In this document: one piece after another, positions 1 to 7,292 of the stretch
Layout of the letters: each line of letters begins with the position of its first letter
Numbering within the stretch: position 1 is the first letter of the stretch
Origin: Burkholderiales bacterium
Lineage (GTDB): Bacteria; Pseudomonadota; Gammaproteobacteria; Burkholderiales; Chitinimonadaceae
Direction: 5' to 3'
Assembly (NCBI GenBank): GCA_019234745.1
Contig: JAFAKZ010000278.1
Coordinates: 1-19,356, forward strand
Length of the DNA stretch: 19,356 nucleotides
Position numbers and translations under genes: made by a program
Notes under the pieces: generated by a model
Told to the model about the DNA's origin: nothing
The model's input: only the letters and a program-made list of their open reading frames with translations
Databases searched by the model: none

Positions 1-674
1 TCGGCCGCGATGGCGGCGGGCCGCGCCAACTGCCGGTCCAGATTGAGCGCAGCCTTCAAGGGCACGTCGGCCGCCTTGGCATCCTTCCCGGCCAATGCCG
101 CACTAGCCCCCAGCCGCCAGGCATTGGCCCGTTCGGCCGGTGTAATCGCCGCCAATTTCAAGGCCTTTGCCGACCAGGCCGCGGCGCCGACCGGGTCGCC
201 CTGCTGCAATGCCACCCTACCCTGCGCATTGGCAATCGCCGCCTGCAGACCGGTGTCTTGCGGTAAACGCTCTGCGGCAGACTGCAGGTGCGATTGCGCT
301 GTACGCCAATCACGCTGCTGGATGTCGATCAAGGCCAATTGGTATACCGCCTCCGCCCGAATCGCTTCCGGATAACGCTTGCCCGCATCGACGCCGGCCA
401 ACACAGCCTTTGCATCTTGCGGCTGCTGGCCCTGCGCCAAGGCCTGCGCCTCGCCCAGCGCTGCACGCCCGGCGGCGGCCCAATCGTCCAGGGTGGCATA
501 TTGCAGCGCAGCCTCGTGCCAGGCCACTGCCGCCGCGTGCCAGTTGCCCGTCTGCGAGGCGCGCGAAGCCTGCTCGGCCGTATCGCGAACAGCCAGCCGC
601 GCCGGCGGCAGCGGTGGCGTCGTCGAGCCACAAGCCGCCAACAAGGTCAGCAGCGCGAGATAGAGCCCCTTCAT
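1..674 (-). CDS. Lipoprotein, fourth gene of the MCE operon (C-terminus cut off by window edge)
   Basis: The reading frame opens at ATG 674 and stays open to the window edge, giving at least 224 residues. It starts MKGLYLALLTLLAAC, a short hydrophobic signal ending in a lipobox (LAAC), so Cys15 should be lipidated and the protein anchored to a membrane, probably the outer membrane. The mature part is rich in Ala, Gln and Leu and reads as repeated helix pairs, for example around residues 45-75, 105-135 and 150-195. This resembles tetratricopeptide-type solenoids. The start codon overlaps the stop of the MCE gene as ATGA (671-674), so translation is probably coupled. By position it is likely the periplasmic or outer-membrane partner of the lipid transporter, where other operons carry MlaC or a PqiC-type lipoprotein, but I see no resemblance to either. 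The lipoprotein call is firm. The TPR assignment is inferred by eye. Confidence 0.8.
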   Translation of the reverse strand, partial: MKGLYLALLTLLAACGSTTPPLPPARLAVRDTAEQASRASQTGNWHAAAVAWHEAALQYATLDDWAAAGRAALGEAQALAQGQQPQDAKAVLAGVDAGKRYPEAIRAEAVYQLALIDIQQRDWRTAQSHLQSAAERLPQDTGLQAAIANAQGRVALQQGDPVGAAAWSAKALKLAAITPAERANAWRLGASAALAGKDAKAADVPLKAALNLDRQLARPAAIAA

Positions 675-1627
675 TGGCCCAACCCCTGGCTATCGCTGCT
701 CGGCGCCTGCGTTGGCGCTGGCGAGATCATCTTGTTGAGCGGCCAGCTGCGTTCCACGCCATCCACCACCACATTGCCCTTACGAGCCAGCTCGTGTCCC
801 TCGCGCACTAGGCCGACGGCGTCGGGGCCGCTCTGGTCAACGATCTTGTGCACGGTAGCACTCGTCGCCTCCAGGTGCTGCAGCGTGGTATTGGCGTGAT
901 CCATCATGGTCGGCAGACGCCCTTCCACATCCTTCAACACGTTATCAACGCGCAATAGCGCCATGCGCGAGGTTTCCAGCGTGGCTGGCACATCCTTGCC
1001 CGTCACCTTGTCGAGGTTGTCCAACACCTTGTCAACGCGCTCCCGCGTGCCCTTCAAGCCTTCCGTGAACTCGCGCAAATTCGTCATTGACCGATTCAGG
1101 TCGCTGTTCGGGCCGCTGAGAAAGTGTACTTCCTGCTCCAGTTCATTGATCACCGGCATGGCGCGATCACGCACCTCGCGCATCACGTCATCCATGCTGC
1201 GCGAGGAAACGAACTCCAGCTCAGTATTCGGCTCCACTTCGGGCTTGCGCAGGTCGCCGATGCCAACATCGATATAGGCGTCGCCGATCAGGCCGTCCTT
1301 GCCCACCTTGCCGATCGAGTCCGTGCGTATCCACTTCATATAGCGGTTCTCGATCAGCACGGCGATGCGCACGCGGCCTTTATCATCCAGCGTCAGCGTC
1401 TTCACTTCGCCGATGGTAAAGCCGGAGAATTTCACCGCCATACCCACGCGCAGGTCGTTACCCGTATCGCTGACAAAGGTGAGCGGCGTTTTCGGTTCGA
1501 AGTAGCCCTGGTGCCAGGCGAACAGCACGACGGACGCCGCCGCCCCCACCAGAGCCGCCAGCACGAAGGCGGCGATCTTCCAGGGAAGCGCACGGAAACG
1601 TGGATCGTTGTCGCCCAGTACCGTCAT
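671..1627 (-). CDS. MlaD-family (MCE domain) lipid-transport protein
   Basis: This 318-residue protein is the substrate-binding part of an MCE ABC lipid transporter and is held in the inner membrane facing the periplasm. Residues 17-38 form one membrane helix (WKIAAFVLAALVGAAASVVLF). The MCE domain follows at about 47-125, with the family pattern of a variable strand, 'GLRVGMAVKFSGFTIGEV'-like core (here NDLRVGMAVKFSG) and 'DGLIGDAYIDV'. From about 145 to 290 it is a long helical, coiled-coil-like region, as in MCE proteins that form a tube or needle; the tail is Pro/Ser rich. Start ATG 1627 overlaps the stop of the upstream ATPase-like gene (ATGA, 1624-1627). Family members of this simple type carry one MCE domain, and the length fits. 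The family assignment is secure. The transported lipid is unknown. Confidence 0.92.
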   Translation of the reverse strand: MTVLGDNDPRFRALPWKIAAFVLAALVGAAASVVLFAWHQGYFEPKTPLTFVSDTGNDLRVGMAVKFSGFTIGEVKTLTLDDKGRVRIAVLIENRYMKWIRTDSIGKVGKDGLIGDAYIDVGIGDLRKPEVEPNTELEFVSSRSMDDVMREVRDRAMPVINELEQEVHFLSGPNSDLNRSMTNLREFTEGLKGTRERVDKVLDNLDKVTGKDVPATLETSRMALLRVDNVLKDVEGRLPTMMDHANTTLQHLEATSATVHKIVDQSGPDAVGLVREGHELARKGNVVVDGVERSWPLNKMISPAPTQAPSSDSQGLGQ

Positions 1628-2178
1628 TGATTGACTCTTTCATCTTCGACATCAATACGCTGGAACTCGCCCCATTCGGGCGCCGGCGCGACGTTCCCGG
1701 CTACCACCCAGGTAGCATCGGCACACTCCGTGGCGAACATGCCGGACAGCACTTCTACCTGGCGCGAGGTCAAGTGGTTGAACCATTCGCTCTCGGCCAG
1801 GATCAGGCTTGGCCGGGTCATCAGCGTACGCAGTGCCACCACCAGGGGTCGCTGGTAGGCGCTCAATGCATCAACCCGTGAACCCCAGAACTTCTCGCAC
1901 TCCTGGATGCCTAGCGAGCCCAGGATGTCCTCCAGCCGGCGGGCATCATCCGGGCAGGGTTTGACGCCATAGTAGGAGGACGGCAGCAGCACGTTCTCCC
2001 ATACCCGCAGATTGACCAATACTCCACCCGTAGCGGCCAGCCAGCCACGCGGGCCGCCGCCCGTGGCCGCCAGCTCCGCAAACAGCGCCACCCGGCCGGC
2101 CGACGCCATCGGCACCCAATAGCGGGCACCTGGCGTGAGGGCGATGTTGGCGATGCCGTCCATGGGCCGTCCGTTCAA
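1624..2178 (-). CDS. Degenerate ABC-ATPase-like protein of the MCE operon (catalytic motifs lost)
   Basis: The gene sits where MlaF-type ATPases sit, between permease and MCE genes. At 184 residues it is much shorter than the usual 250-270. Outlines of an ABC domain remain: 'IALTPGARYWV' strand (11-22), 'GGVLVNLRVWENVLLP' resembling the Q-loop/helical region (51-66), LSAYQ in place of LSGGQ (105-109), and 'PSLILAES' in place of the Walker B LLLLDEP (123-130). The Walker A site reads PMASAGRV (23-30), with no GKS/T. The Walker B Asp is Ala, and no switch histidine follows (VVAGN, 157-161). ATP hydrolysis therefore looks impossible. The frame is intact and the codon style matches its neighbours, so it is probably a working pseudo-ATPase rather than a fresh pseudogene. 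The start is TTG 2178, overlapping the permease stop as TTGA; ATG 2163 (179 residues) is the alternative. Confidence 0.75.
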   Translation of the reverse strand: MNGRPMDGIANIALTPGARYWVPMASAGRVALFAELAATGGGPRGWLAATGGVLVNLRVWENVLLPSSYYGVKPCPDDARRLEDILGSLGIQECEKFWGSRVDALSAYQRPLVVALRTLMTRPSLILAESEWFNHLTSRQVEVLSGMFATECADATWVVAGNVAPAPEWGEFQRIDVEDERVNQ

Positions 2179-2885
2179 AAGTAGTGCCTTATCAGTATGA
2201 TGACCAGATCGAGTACGAATAGTGCCAACAGCGCCCGGATCACCGCCGTGGATGCGGCGATCGGCACATCGGTGCCGCTATAGCCACCCGCAAGGCCGCG
2301 CCCGCAAGCCTCTGTGGCCACGGCCGCGCCGAACACCGCGCTCTTGAACAGGCAGAGCTCCAGGTCCACCAGCGGCACGGCGCCGGGCAGGCTGGCGATG
2401 GCGTGCGCAAAGCCAAAACCGGCAACGCCTATCGCCCCCGCGAAGATGGCCGCCACGGCAAAATAGAAGCCCAGTACGGTGGCCGAAACCGTCATGCCCA
2501 GCACACGCGGCATAATCAGGTAGGCATAGGGATCGATACCCAGCAGGTCGAGCGTTGCCAGTTCACCATGCACGCGCATGAGCGCCAACTCGCTCGCCAT
2601 GGCCGAAGCCGAACGCGCCGTCAGCAGGATGCCCGTGAGCATGGGCGCCAGCTCGGTCAGCGTGATGGTCGTAATCAGGCGCAACGAGGCCTCGCCGCTT
2701 TCGCCTATCTGGTGGTGCAACTGTGCCGACACGATGCCGCCCACGGCGGCACCGATGAAAAGCGTCAGCGCGTAGGACTGGTAGCCGGAAAAATAGATCT
2801 GCTTGAGCAGTACGCGTCGCACGGGCCAGCGGCTGAGCGCCCCGACGCGTGTAACGACTGCCGGCAGCAATTTGACTGTACGCAC
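2175..2885 (-). CDS. MlaE-family ABC transporter permease
   Basis: This 236-residue integral membrane protein is the permease of the MCE lipid transporter. The family core is clear at about residues 72-135: TELAPMLTGILLTARSAS, then AMASELALMRVHGELATLDLLGIDPYAYLIMPRVLG. This matches the MlaE pattern ELxPxLT...AGR.GAA.AAELG.M.V.EQ.DAL...P. Hydrophobic helices follow at about 135-165, 180-205 and 210-232. It is slightly shorter than the usual 250-260 residues at the N-terminus. The start is GTG 2885, with a GAGGGAG Shine-Dalgarno about 9 bases upstream; the nearby ATG at 2908 is in another frame. As first gene of the four-gene operon, its stop overlaps the next start. An intact MlaE partner implies that some ATPase must drive it. 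Confidence 0.9.
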   Translation of the reverse strand: MRTVKLLPAVVTRVGALSRWPVRRVLLKQIYFSGYQSYALTLFIGAAVGGIVSAQLHHQIGESGEASLRLITTITLTELAPMLTGILLTARSASAMASELALMRVHGELATLDLLGIDPYAYLIMPRVLGMTVSATVLGFYFAVAAIFAGAIGVAGFGFAHAIASLPGAVPLVDLELCLFKSAVFGAAVATEACGRGLAGGYSGTDVPIAASTAVIRALLALFVLDLVIILIRHYF

Positions 2886-2978
2886 CCGCCTGCACTCCCT
2901 CGCTCCATGCCAGGCTCTGCGGTAAGAGCTATCGCCTGGATTGGAACATTCAATTTAGTTCTGCAATACGGCCACGCT

Positions 2979-2984
2979 TATACT
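2979..2984 (+). promoter_or_regulatory. trxB: Possible -10 box of the trxB promoter
   Basis: TATACT matches the sigma70 -10 consensus at five of six positions and sits in an AT-richer stretch. No good -35 box lies 17 bases upstream (TAGTTC). If it is real, transcription would start near 2991, and the MITE-like element would lie inside the trxB leader. Without the element the leader would be about 60 bases. The call rests on one box only. Confidence 0.3.
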
Positions 2985-3070
2985 ATCGCCCGAAACGGGG
3001 AACTATTCCTCTCCGACCATTTCAGTTACCCACAGTTCTAGGGTCTGTTGACGTTAGTTTATCGGTCGCG

Positions 3071-3168
3071 CCGACCCGAGTTCTGGGGCAGGACTAGGCG
3101 CGACGAGCGCAGCTTAGCTGGCTAAGTAAGCGAGTCGCAACAACGTCATGCCCCAGAACTCGGGTCGG
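3071..3168. repeat. First internal hairpin of the MITE-like element
   Basis: Arms 3071-3090 and 3149-3168 are perfectly complementary over 20 bp. The 58-base interior is itself partly self-complementary around GCTTAGC/GCTAAG (3112-3125), so the hairpin probably extends nearly to a small loop at about 3118-3120. Confidence 0.8.
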
Positions 3169-3176
3169 CCCTTCGG

Positions 3177-3276
3177 GTTTGCCCGGATTGGGGCCTGATG
3201 CAAGACGGAAATCGCGCCGCGTAGTCGTCTACGCAAGCGATTTTCAACGCGGCAGCAGGCCCCAATCCGGGCAAAC
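3177..3276. repeat. Second internal hairpin of the MITE-like element
   Basis: Arms 3177-3197 and 3256-3276 are perfectly complementary over 21 bp. The interior carries a CGTAG/CTACG mini-stem around 3219-3233 and further partial pairing (AATCGC with GCGATT), suggesting a nearly continuous stem. Confidence 0.8.
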
Positions 3277-3322
3277 GCGATCCGGTAAACTAACGTCAAC
3301 AGACCCTACAAAGGAAGCAGCC

Positions 3323-4276
3323 ATGTCCAACGTCAAGCACAGCCGACTCCTGATTCTCGGCTCCGGTCCGGCCGGCTATACCGCCGCGGTCTATGCAGCA
3401 CGCGCCAACCGCAAGCCCCTGCTGGTCACGGGCCTGTCGCAGGGCGGCCAACTGATGACCACCACGGACGTGGACAACTGGCCGGCCGACGCCGATGGCG
3501 TGCAGGGCCCGGAACTGATGCAACGCTTCCAGAAGCATGCGGAGCGCTTCGGTACGGAAATCGTGTTCGACCAGATCCACACGACCAAGCTCAACGAACG
3601 CCCCATCCGCCTGATTGGCGACGCCGGCGAGTACACCTGCGACGCGTTGATCATCGCCACGGGCGCATCGGCGCAATACCTGGGGCTACCCAGCGAAGAG
3701 GCCTTCCACGGCCGCGGCGTATCGGGCTGCGCCACTTGTGACGGTTTCTTCTATCGCAACCAAAAGGTCGCCGTCGTCGGCGGCGGCAATACGGCTGTGG
3801 AAGAAGCACTCTACCTGGCGAATATCGCCAGCCATGTGACGCTGATCCACCGCCGCGACAGCTTCCGCGCCGAGAAGATTCTCGTTGACCATCTGAAGGA
3901 AAAGGTCGAAGCGGGCAAGATCACCCTGCAGCTCGACAGCACGCTGGACGAAGTGCTGGGCGACGACAGCGGCGTGACGGGCGTGCGCGTGAAGTCCACC
4001 AAGGACGGCTCGACCAAGAACCTGGAACTGACAGGCGTGTTTATCGCCATCGGCCACAAGCCCAATACGGACATCTTCGCGGGTCAGCTGGAGATGGAGA
4101 ACGGCTACATCATCACCAAGGGTGGTCGCGAAGGTGCGGCGACCAGCACGAATATCCCGGGCGTGTTCGCCGCCGGCGACGTGCAGGACCACATCTACCG
4201 CCAGGCCGTGACGAGCGCCGCTTCGGGCTGCCAGGCTGCGCTGGATGCGGACAAGTATCTCGATACGCTGAAGTAA
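3323..4276 (+). CDS. trxB: Thioredoxin-disulfide reductase
   Basis: This cytoplasmic flavoenzyme passes electrons from NADPH through FAD and a redox dithiol to thioredoxin. The 317-residue length is normal for the low-molecular-weight bacterial type. FAD-binding GSGPAG is at 13-18, the active-site disulfide CATC at 136-139, the NADPH-binding GGGNTA at 153-158 with HRRDSFRA at about 176-183, and the C-terminal FAD motif (PGVFAAGD) near 280-287. I chose ATG 3323 because AAGGAAG (3311-3317) is well spaced before it and MSNVKHSRLLILG is the normal N-terminus. An earlier in-frame start at 3179 would read through the MITE-like element. The coding start lies only 17 bases beyond the end of that element. 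A strong terminator follows. Confidence 0.97.
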   Translation: MSNVKHSRLLILGSGPAGYTAAVYAARANRKPLLVTGLSQGGQLMTTTDVDNWPADADGVQGPELMQRFQKHAERFGTEIVFDQIHTTKLNERPIRLIGDAGEYTCDALIIATGASAQYLGLPSEEAFHGRGVSGCATCDGFFYRNQKVAVVGGGNTAVEEALYLANIASHVTLIHRRDSFRAEKILVDHLKEKVEAGKITLQLDSTLDEVLGDDSGVTGVRVKSTKDGSTKNLELTGVFIAIGHKPNTDIFAGQLEMENGYIITKGGREGAATSTNIPGVFAAGDVQDHIYRQAVTSAASGCQAALDADKYLDTLK

Positions 4277-4292
4277 TCCGGCTACGGATGAG

Positions 4293-4318
4293 AAAAGCCG
4301 CCCATTGGGCGGCTTTTT
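4293..4318. terminator. Rho-independent terminator, probably bidirectional, between trxB and the MFS gene
   Basis: An 11-bp perfect stem (4293-4303 with 4307-4317) with loop ATT has a GC-rich core and is followed by a T run on the plus strand. The complementary A run makes it usable from the minus strand too, where it lies just after the end of the MFS gene at 4332. Confidence 0.92.
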
Positions 4319-4331
4319 GTTTATGACGCCT

Positions 4332-5585
4332 TTAGGGCTGTACCGGCAGCGGCTGCAAACGTCGCAGCTTGAGCGCACCTGCCATGCCCAGGATCAATGC
4401 TACGGCTAGCAATCCGGCCACGCCAAGCCAGCCCTTGCTCTGCCAGGCAAGACCCGACAGGGAACCTAGCAGGCTGCTGCCCAGGTAGTAGCTGCACAGG
4501 TAGATGGCAGATGCCAGCGCCTTGGCGCGCTGGGCACGCATCCCCACCCAGCTGCTGGCCACTGCATGCCCACCGAAGAAACCGACGGTGCACAGCGTCA
4601 GGCCGAGAATGACGACCGCGAGTCTATTGGCCAAGGTCAAGGCGAGACCCAGCAGCATGACGCCTAGCATCAGCCACAGCACGTTGCGGCGACCCATGCG
4701 ATCAGCCAGGCGGCCCGCCTGTGCGGACGCCCATATGCCGACGATATAGAGCGAGAACACCATGCCGAGTTGGCTCGACGTCAGATTGAAGGGCGCAGCA
4801 GCCAGCCGGTAGCCAAGGTAGTTATATAGGCTCACGAAGCAACCCATCAGCACGAAGGACGTGGCAAACAGCAGCGGCAGGCCACCATCGGCAAAATGGG
4901 TTCGCGCATCGTGCCAGATGTCGGCGAACTTGACGCTTGCGGGCTTGAAATGGCGCGAGGCCGGCAGGCTGCGCCAGAATTCCACCGCGGCGACGAGGCC
5001 TAGCACACCCGTGACGCCGACAGCGACGCGCCAGGAAAAATGGTCGATCAGCAGGGCGGTAATCAGCCGGCCGCTCATGCCGCCCAGCGCATTGCCGCCC
5101 ACGTAGAGCCCCATCACCCGTCCCAGTGATGCACGCTCCATCTCCTCGCTCAAGTAGGCCATACCCGTTGCTGGCAAGCCGGCCAAGGCCAGGCCGACGA
5201 GACCGCGCAGGACGAGCAGTTGCTGGAAGCTGCCGGCGAAGGCCGACAGCACGGTCAGGAGCGCAGCGACAGCGAGCGCAATCACCATGACCGGCTTGCG
5301 CCCGAAACGGTCGGCCAGCACGCTGGCGGGCAATAGCCCAAGAGCCAGGCAACCTGTCGCGGCGGAGACCACGCCGCTGGCGGCCGCGGGGCTTACACCA
5401 AATGCATCGGAGAACTGCGGCATAAGGGGCTGCAGGCTGTACAGCATGACAAAGGTGCCAAAGCCACCCACAAACATGCCACGCGCCGTGCGCCAGAAAG
5501 CCGGCGTACCTGCAGCGGGTTTCTCGGGTGGCGCAGCGCGGGTCTGTACCGGGATAGCCATGGCAGTTTCTGCTGCGAGGGTCAT
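4332..5585 (-). CDS. MFS transporter, YnfM-like
   Basis: This 417-residue inner-membrane transporter of the major facilitator superfamily has about 12 predicted helices. The first-loop motif is ADRFGRKPVM (about 91-100). A related motif in the second half is GRLADRMGRRNVLW (about 291-304). The N-terminus before the first helix is a soluble Pro/Ala-rich stretch. Gene order, divergent from a LysR regulator, and sequence feel match E. coli ynfM/ynfL; the substrate is not established from sequence. ATG 5585 has a GGTGAGG Shine-Dalgarno seven bases upstream. The LysR partner and a palindrome in the shared region suggest inducible control. Confidence 0.88.
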   Translation of the reverse strand: MTLAAETAMAIPVQTRAAPPEKPAAGTPAFWRTARGMFVGGFGTFVMLYSLQPLMPQFSDAFGVSPAAASGVVSAATGCLALGLLPASVLADRFGRKPVMVIALAVAALLTVLSAFAGSFQQLLVLRGLVGLALAGLPATGMAYLSEEMERASLGRVMGLYVGGNALGGMSGRLITALLIDHFSWRVAVGVTGVLGLVAAVEFWRSLPASRHFKPASVKFADIWHDARTHFADGGLPLLFATSFVLMGCFVSLYNYLGYRLAAAPFNLTSSQLGMVFSLYIVGIWASAQAGRLADRMGRRNVLWLMLGVMLLGLALTLANRLAVVILGLTLCTVGFFGGHAVASSWVGMRAQRAKALASAIYLCSYYLGSSLLGSLSGLAWQSKGWLGVAGLLAVALILGMAGALKLRRLQPLPVQP

Positions 5586-5604
5586 TTGCTTACCTCACCT
5601 TAAG

Positions 5605-5620
5605 ACAGGCAAATGCCTGT
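5605..5620. promoter_or_regulatory. Candidate LysR operator in the YnfM/YnfL-like divergent region
   Basis: ACAGGCA-AA-TGCCTGT is a perfect 7-bp palindrome with a 2-bp centre, 20 bp upstream of the MFS start. It contains T-N-A type dyad symmetry close to a start codon, as expected for an autoregulated LysR pair. Function is inferred from position and symmetry. Confidence 0.45.
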
Positions 5621-5702
5621 TTCGATGGAGCAAATGCTATGCAGCGCAGACTTATTCGTCCAATATATGTTTCTATCGCATTTAATACCTTATAAATATC
5701 AA

Positions 5703-6614
5703 ATGGAGCTGCGCCATCTCCGTTACTTCGTTGCCGTTGCCGAGGAGCTGCACTTCACCCGTGCAGCCGAACGCCTGCATATCGGCCAGCCCCCGCTGAG
5801 CCAGCAAATCCGCGCATTGGAGGAGGAGTTGGGCGCCCGGCTGTTCGAGCGTGACAAGCGCAACGTGAGCCTGACAGACGCGGGTAGCCAGTTCCTGCTT
5901 CGCTCGCGCGAAATCCTCGGCGCAGTCGAAACAGCCAAGCGTGAGGTAAGGCGCATCGTGGCAGGCGAGCAGGGGGTGCTGCGCGTGGGCTTTACCTCGT
6001 CCCTGCCCTTCACTTCCTTGCTACCAGAGCTGCTGCACGATCACCGCCAAGCCTATCCAGACGTAAAGCTGGAACTCAGGGAGATGTATACGAACCCCCA
6101 GTTCGATGCACTACAGGCCGACAATCTCGATGTAGGGCTGGTACGCTTCACGGGGCGGGAGCCCCCAGCAGGCATCGCCCTGCGTGAACTGCGGCGCGAC
6201 CCACTGCGCCTGGTCGTGCACCGGAGCCATAGGCTTGCGACTCGAATAGCGGTTGATATGGCCGAACTGCGCGGCGAAGGCTTTGTAAGCTATCCGCAGA
6301 ACATCGGCACAGGGCTCGCCAACCTGCTGATAGAGCTATGCCAGGCCGCGGGCTTCCCGGCGAAGATCGTGCAGGAGGCGTCGGAAGCCACCACGCAGAT
6401 CGGCCTGGTGGCGGCTGGCATCGGCATCGCCCTGCTGCCCTCGCCCATGGAGATCATGAAGTCGCCCGATGTGGTTTATCTGGCCGTCAACGACCCGGCG
6501 GCCTATCTGTCGCTAGGCGTTGCCACGCGTGCAACCGGCCTGACGGCACTGCAGCGCAACTTCGTGCAGTTGCTGGATAATTACGGCAAGGCGGCGCCGG
6601 CCGGCGCCCAGTGA
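5703..6614 (+). CDS. LysR-family transcriptional regulator, YnfL-like
   Basis: The protein has 303 residues, the usual LysR length. The N-terminal winged helix-turn-helix spans about 1-62: MELRHLRYFVAVAEELHFTRAAERLHIGQPPLSQQIRALEEELGARLFER. The substrate-binding domain follows from about 90 (GVLRVGFTSSLPFTSLLPELL) to 295. I chose ATG 5703 because homologous regulators start at MELRHLRYF. Extending to 5613 would add about 30 unrelated residues and run through the operator. No Shine-Dalgarno is visible before 5703, and a TATAAA at 5691-5696 sits just upstream, so a very short leader or leaderless message is possible. It should control the divergent MFS gene and itself; the ligand is unknown. 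Confidence 0.93.
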   Translation: MELRHLRYFVAVAEELHFTRAAERLHIGQPPLSQQIRALEEELGARLFERDKRNVSLTDAGSQFLLRSREILGAVETAKREVRRIVAGEQGVLRVGFTSSLPFTSLLPELLHDHRQAYPDVKLELREMYTNPQFDALQADNLDVGLVRFTGREPPAGIALRELRRDPLRLVVHRSHRLATRIAVDMAELRGEGFVSYPQNIGTGLANLLIELCQAAGFPAKIVQEASEATTQIGLVAAGIGIALLPSPMEIMKSPDVVYLAVNDPAAYLSLGVATRATGLTALQRNFVQLLDNYGKAAPAGAQ

Positions 6615-7279
6615 ATCACCTCGCCATGAAGCCCCCCGCAAAGACCAAACACTCACCCGCCACCTCGCTCAAGGAGCAGCTCAAGCCTCTCGCCAAGACC
6701 CTGGCACAGTCGCCGCGGAAAGTGAACATGGCGGCAGCCCTTCCGCCGCCGGAGGACGACGCCATGCTGTTTCGTCGCGTGGTCGGCAAGGTCAATCTCC
6801 TCAAGCATCCCGTACCGCATGTACATCAGCGATCGCAGCCATCCCCATTGCCCATGCAGCGGCGCCGCGACGATGCACGCGTGATGAACGACGCCATGTC
6901 GGATTTCTGGCCCTGGGACGAGATCGAATCAGGCGAGGAATTGCTTTACCTACGGGCGGGCATGCGCACCGATACGCTGCAGAAGCTGCGCAAAGGGCAC
7001 TGGGTAGTCAGCCGCCAACTGGACCTGCACGGGCTCAATACCGACGACGCACGTGCTGCCGTGGGCGAATTTGTACATCGCTGCGTGAATGAGGATCAGC
7101 GCTGCGTGCGCATCATTCACGGCAAGGGCCTGGGCTCGAAGAACCGTGAACCGGTATTGAAGAACAAGCTGCGCAATTGGCTGGCGCAGCGCGAGGAGGT
7201 ATTGGCCTTTTGCCAAGCTCGACCTGTGGACGGCGGCTCAGGCGCGGTCATCGTTCTATTACGCGGCAGGCGGCGTTAA
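6611..7279 (+). CDS. Smr-domain protein (MutS2-C-like, putative nuclease)
   Basis: Of 222 residues, the C-terminal half (about 135-220) is an Smr domain with LDLHG at 137-141 and IIHGKGLGS at 168-176, the two hallmark motifs. Stand-alone Smr proteins such as E. coli SmrA/SmrB are nucleases, SmrB acting on mRNA at collided ribosomes. The N-terminal region (1-95) is basic and low complexity. The start GTG 6611 overlaps the LysR stop (GTGA), suggesting coupling; ATG 6626 (217 residues) is an alternative, and neither has a convincing Shine-Dalgarno. Sharing a transcript with the LysR gene is likely only from the overlap. Confidence 0.88.
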   Translation: MNHLAMKPPAKTKHSPATSLKEQLKPLAKTLAQSPRKVNMAAALPPPEDDAMLFRRVVGKVNLLKHPVPHVHQRSQPSPLPMQRRRDDARVMNDAMSDFWPWDEIESGEELLYLRAGMRTDTLQKLRKGHWVVSRQLDLHGLNTDDARAAVGEFVHRCVNEDQRCVRIIHGKGLGSKNREPVLKNKLRNWLAQREEVLAFCQARPVDGGSGAVIVLLRGRRR

Positions 7280-7292
7280 ATCAGTGATTTAA
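7276..7292. promoter_or_regulatory. TTAAATCA-G-TGATTTAA palindrome over the Smr stop codon
   Basis: It is a perfect 8-bp dyad around a single G. A third copy of the half-site TTAAATCA lies at 7339-7346. No T run follows, so this is not a terminator; a protein-binding site upstream of the porin is possible. Confidence 0.35.

Larger units (their letters stand above)
3041..3306. mobile_element. MITE-like element with perfect 21-bp terminal inverted repeats and TA flanks
   Basis: Bases 3041-3061 and 3286-3306 are perfect inverted repeats of 21 bp (outer end GGGTCTGTTGAC). Both ends are flanked by TA (3039-3040, 3307-3308), so symmetry reaches 23 bp; a CTA duplication is also possible. Pairing continues imperfectly inward for roughly ten more bases. 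Inside are two further long palindromes: 3071-3090 with 3149-3168 (20 of 20 paired) and 3177-3197 with 3256-3276 (21 of 21). The whole folds as an outer stem closing two hairpins, a three-way junction. There is no transposase frame, so it is non-autonomous. TA duplication is typical of IS630/Tc1-mariner-like elements, and IS5-like elements use similar short targets; the parent family cannot be settled here. Confidence 0.8.
2886..3322. other. Divergent intergenic region between the MCE operon and trxB
   Basis: The region has no credible gene. About 155 bp (2886-3040) next to the MCE operon should hold its promoter and the trxB promoter. The remainder is almost entirely the MITE-like element (3041-3306), followed by the trxB ribosome binding site. 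Small open frames within the element are produced by its palindromes and lack coding character. Confidence 0.7.

Noticed and set aside
3114..3299. Small minus-strand frame inside the MITE-like element
   Set aside because: It follows from the palindromic sequence; a transposase or other protein of this size is not recognisable.
5613..5702. N-terminal extension of the LysR gene
   Set aside because: The extra 30 residues are unlike LysR N-termini and overlap the operator palindrome; MELRHLRYF at 5703 is the family start.
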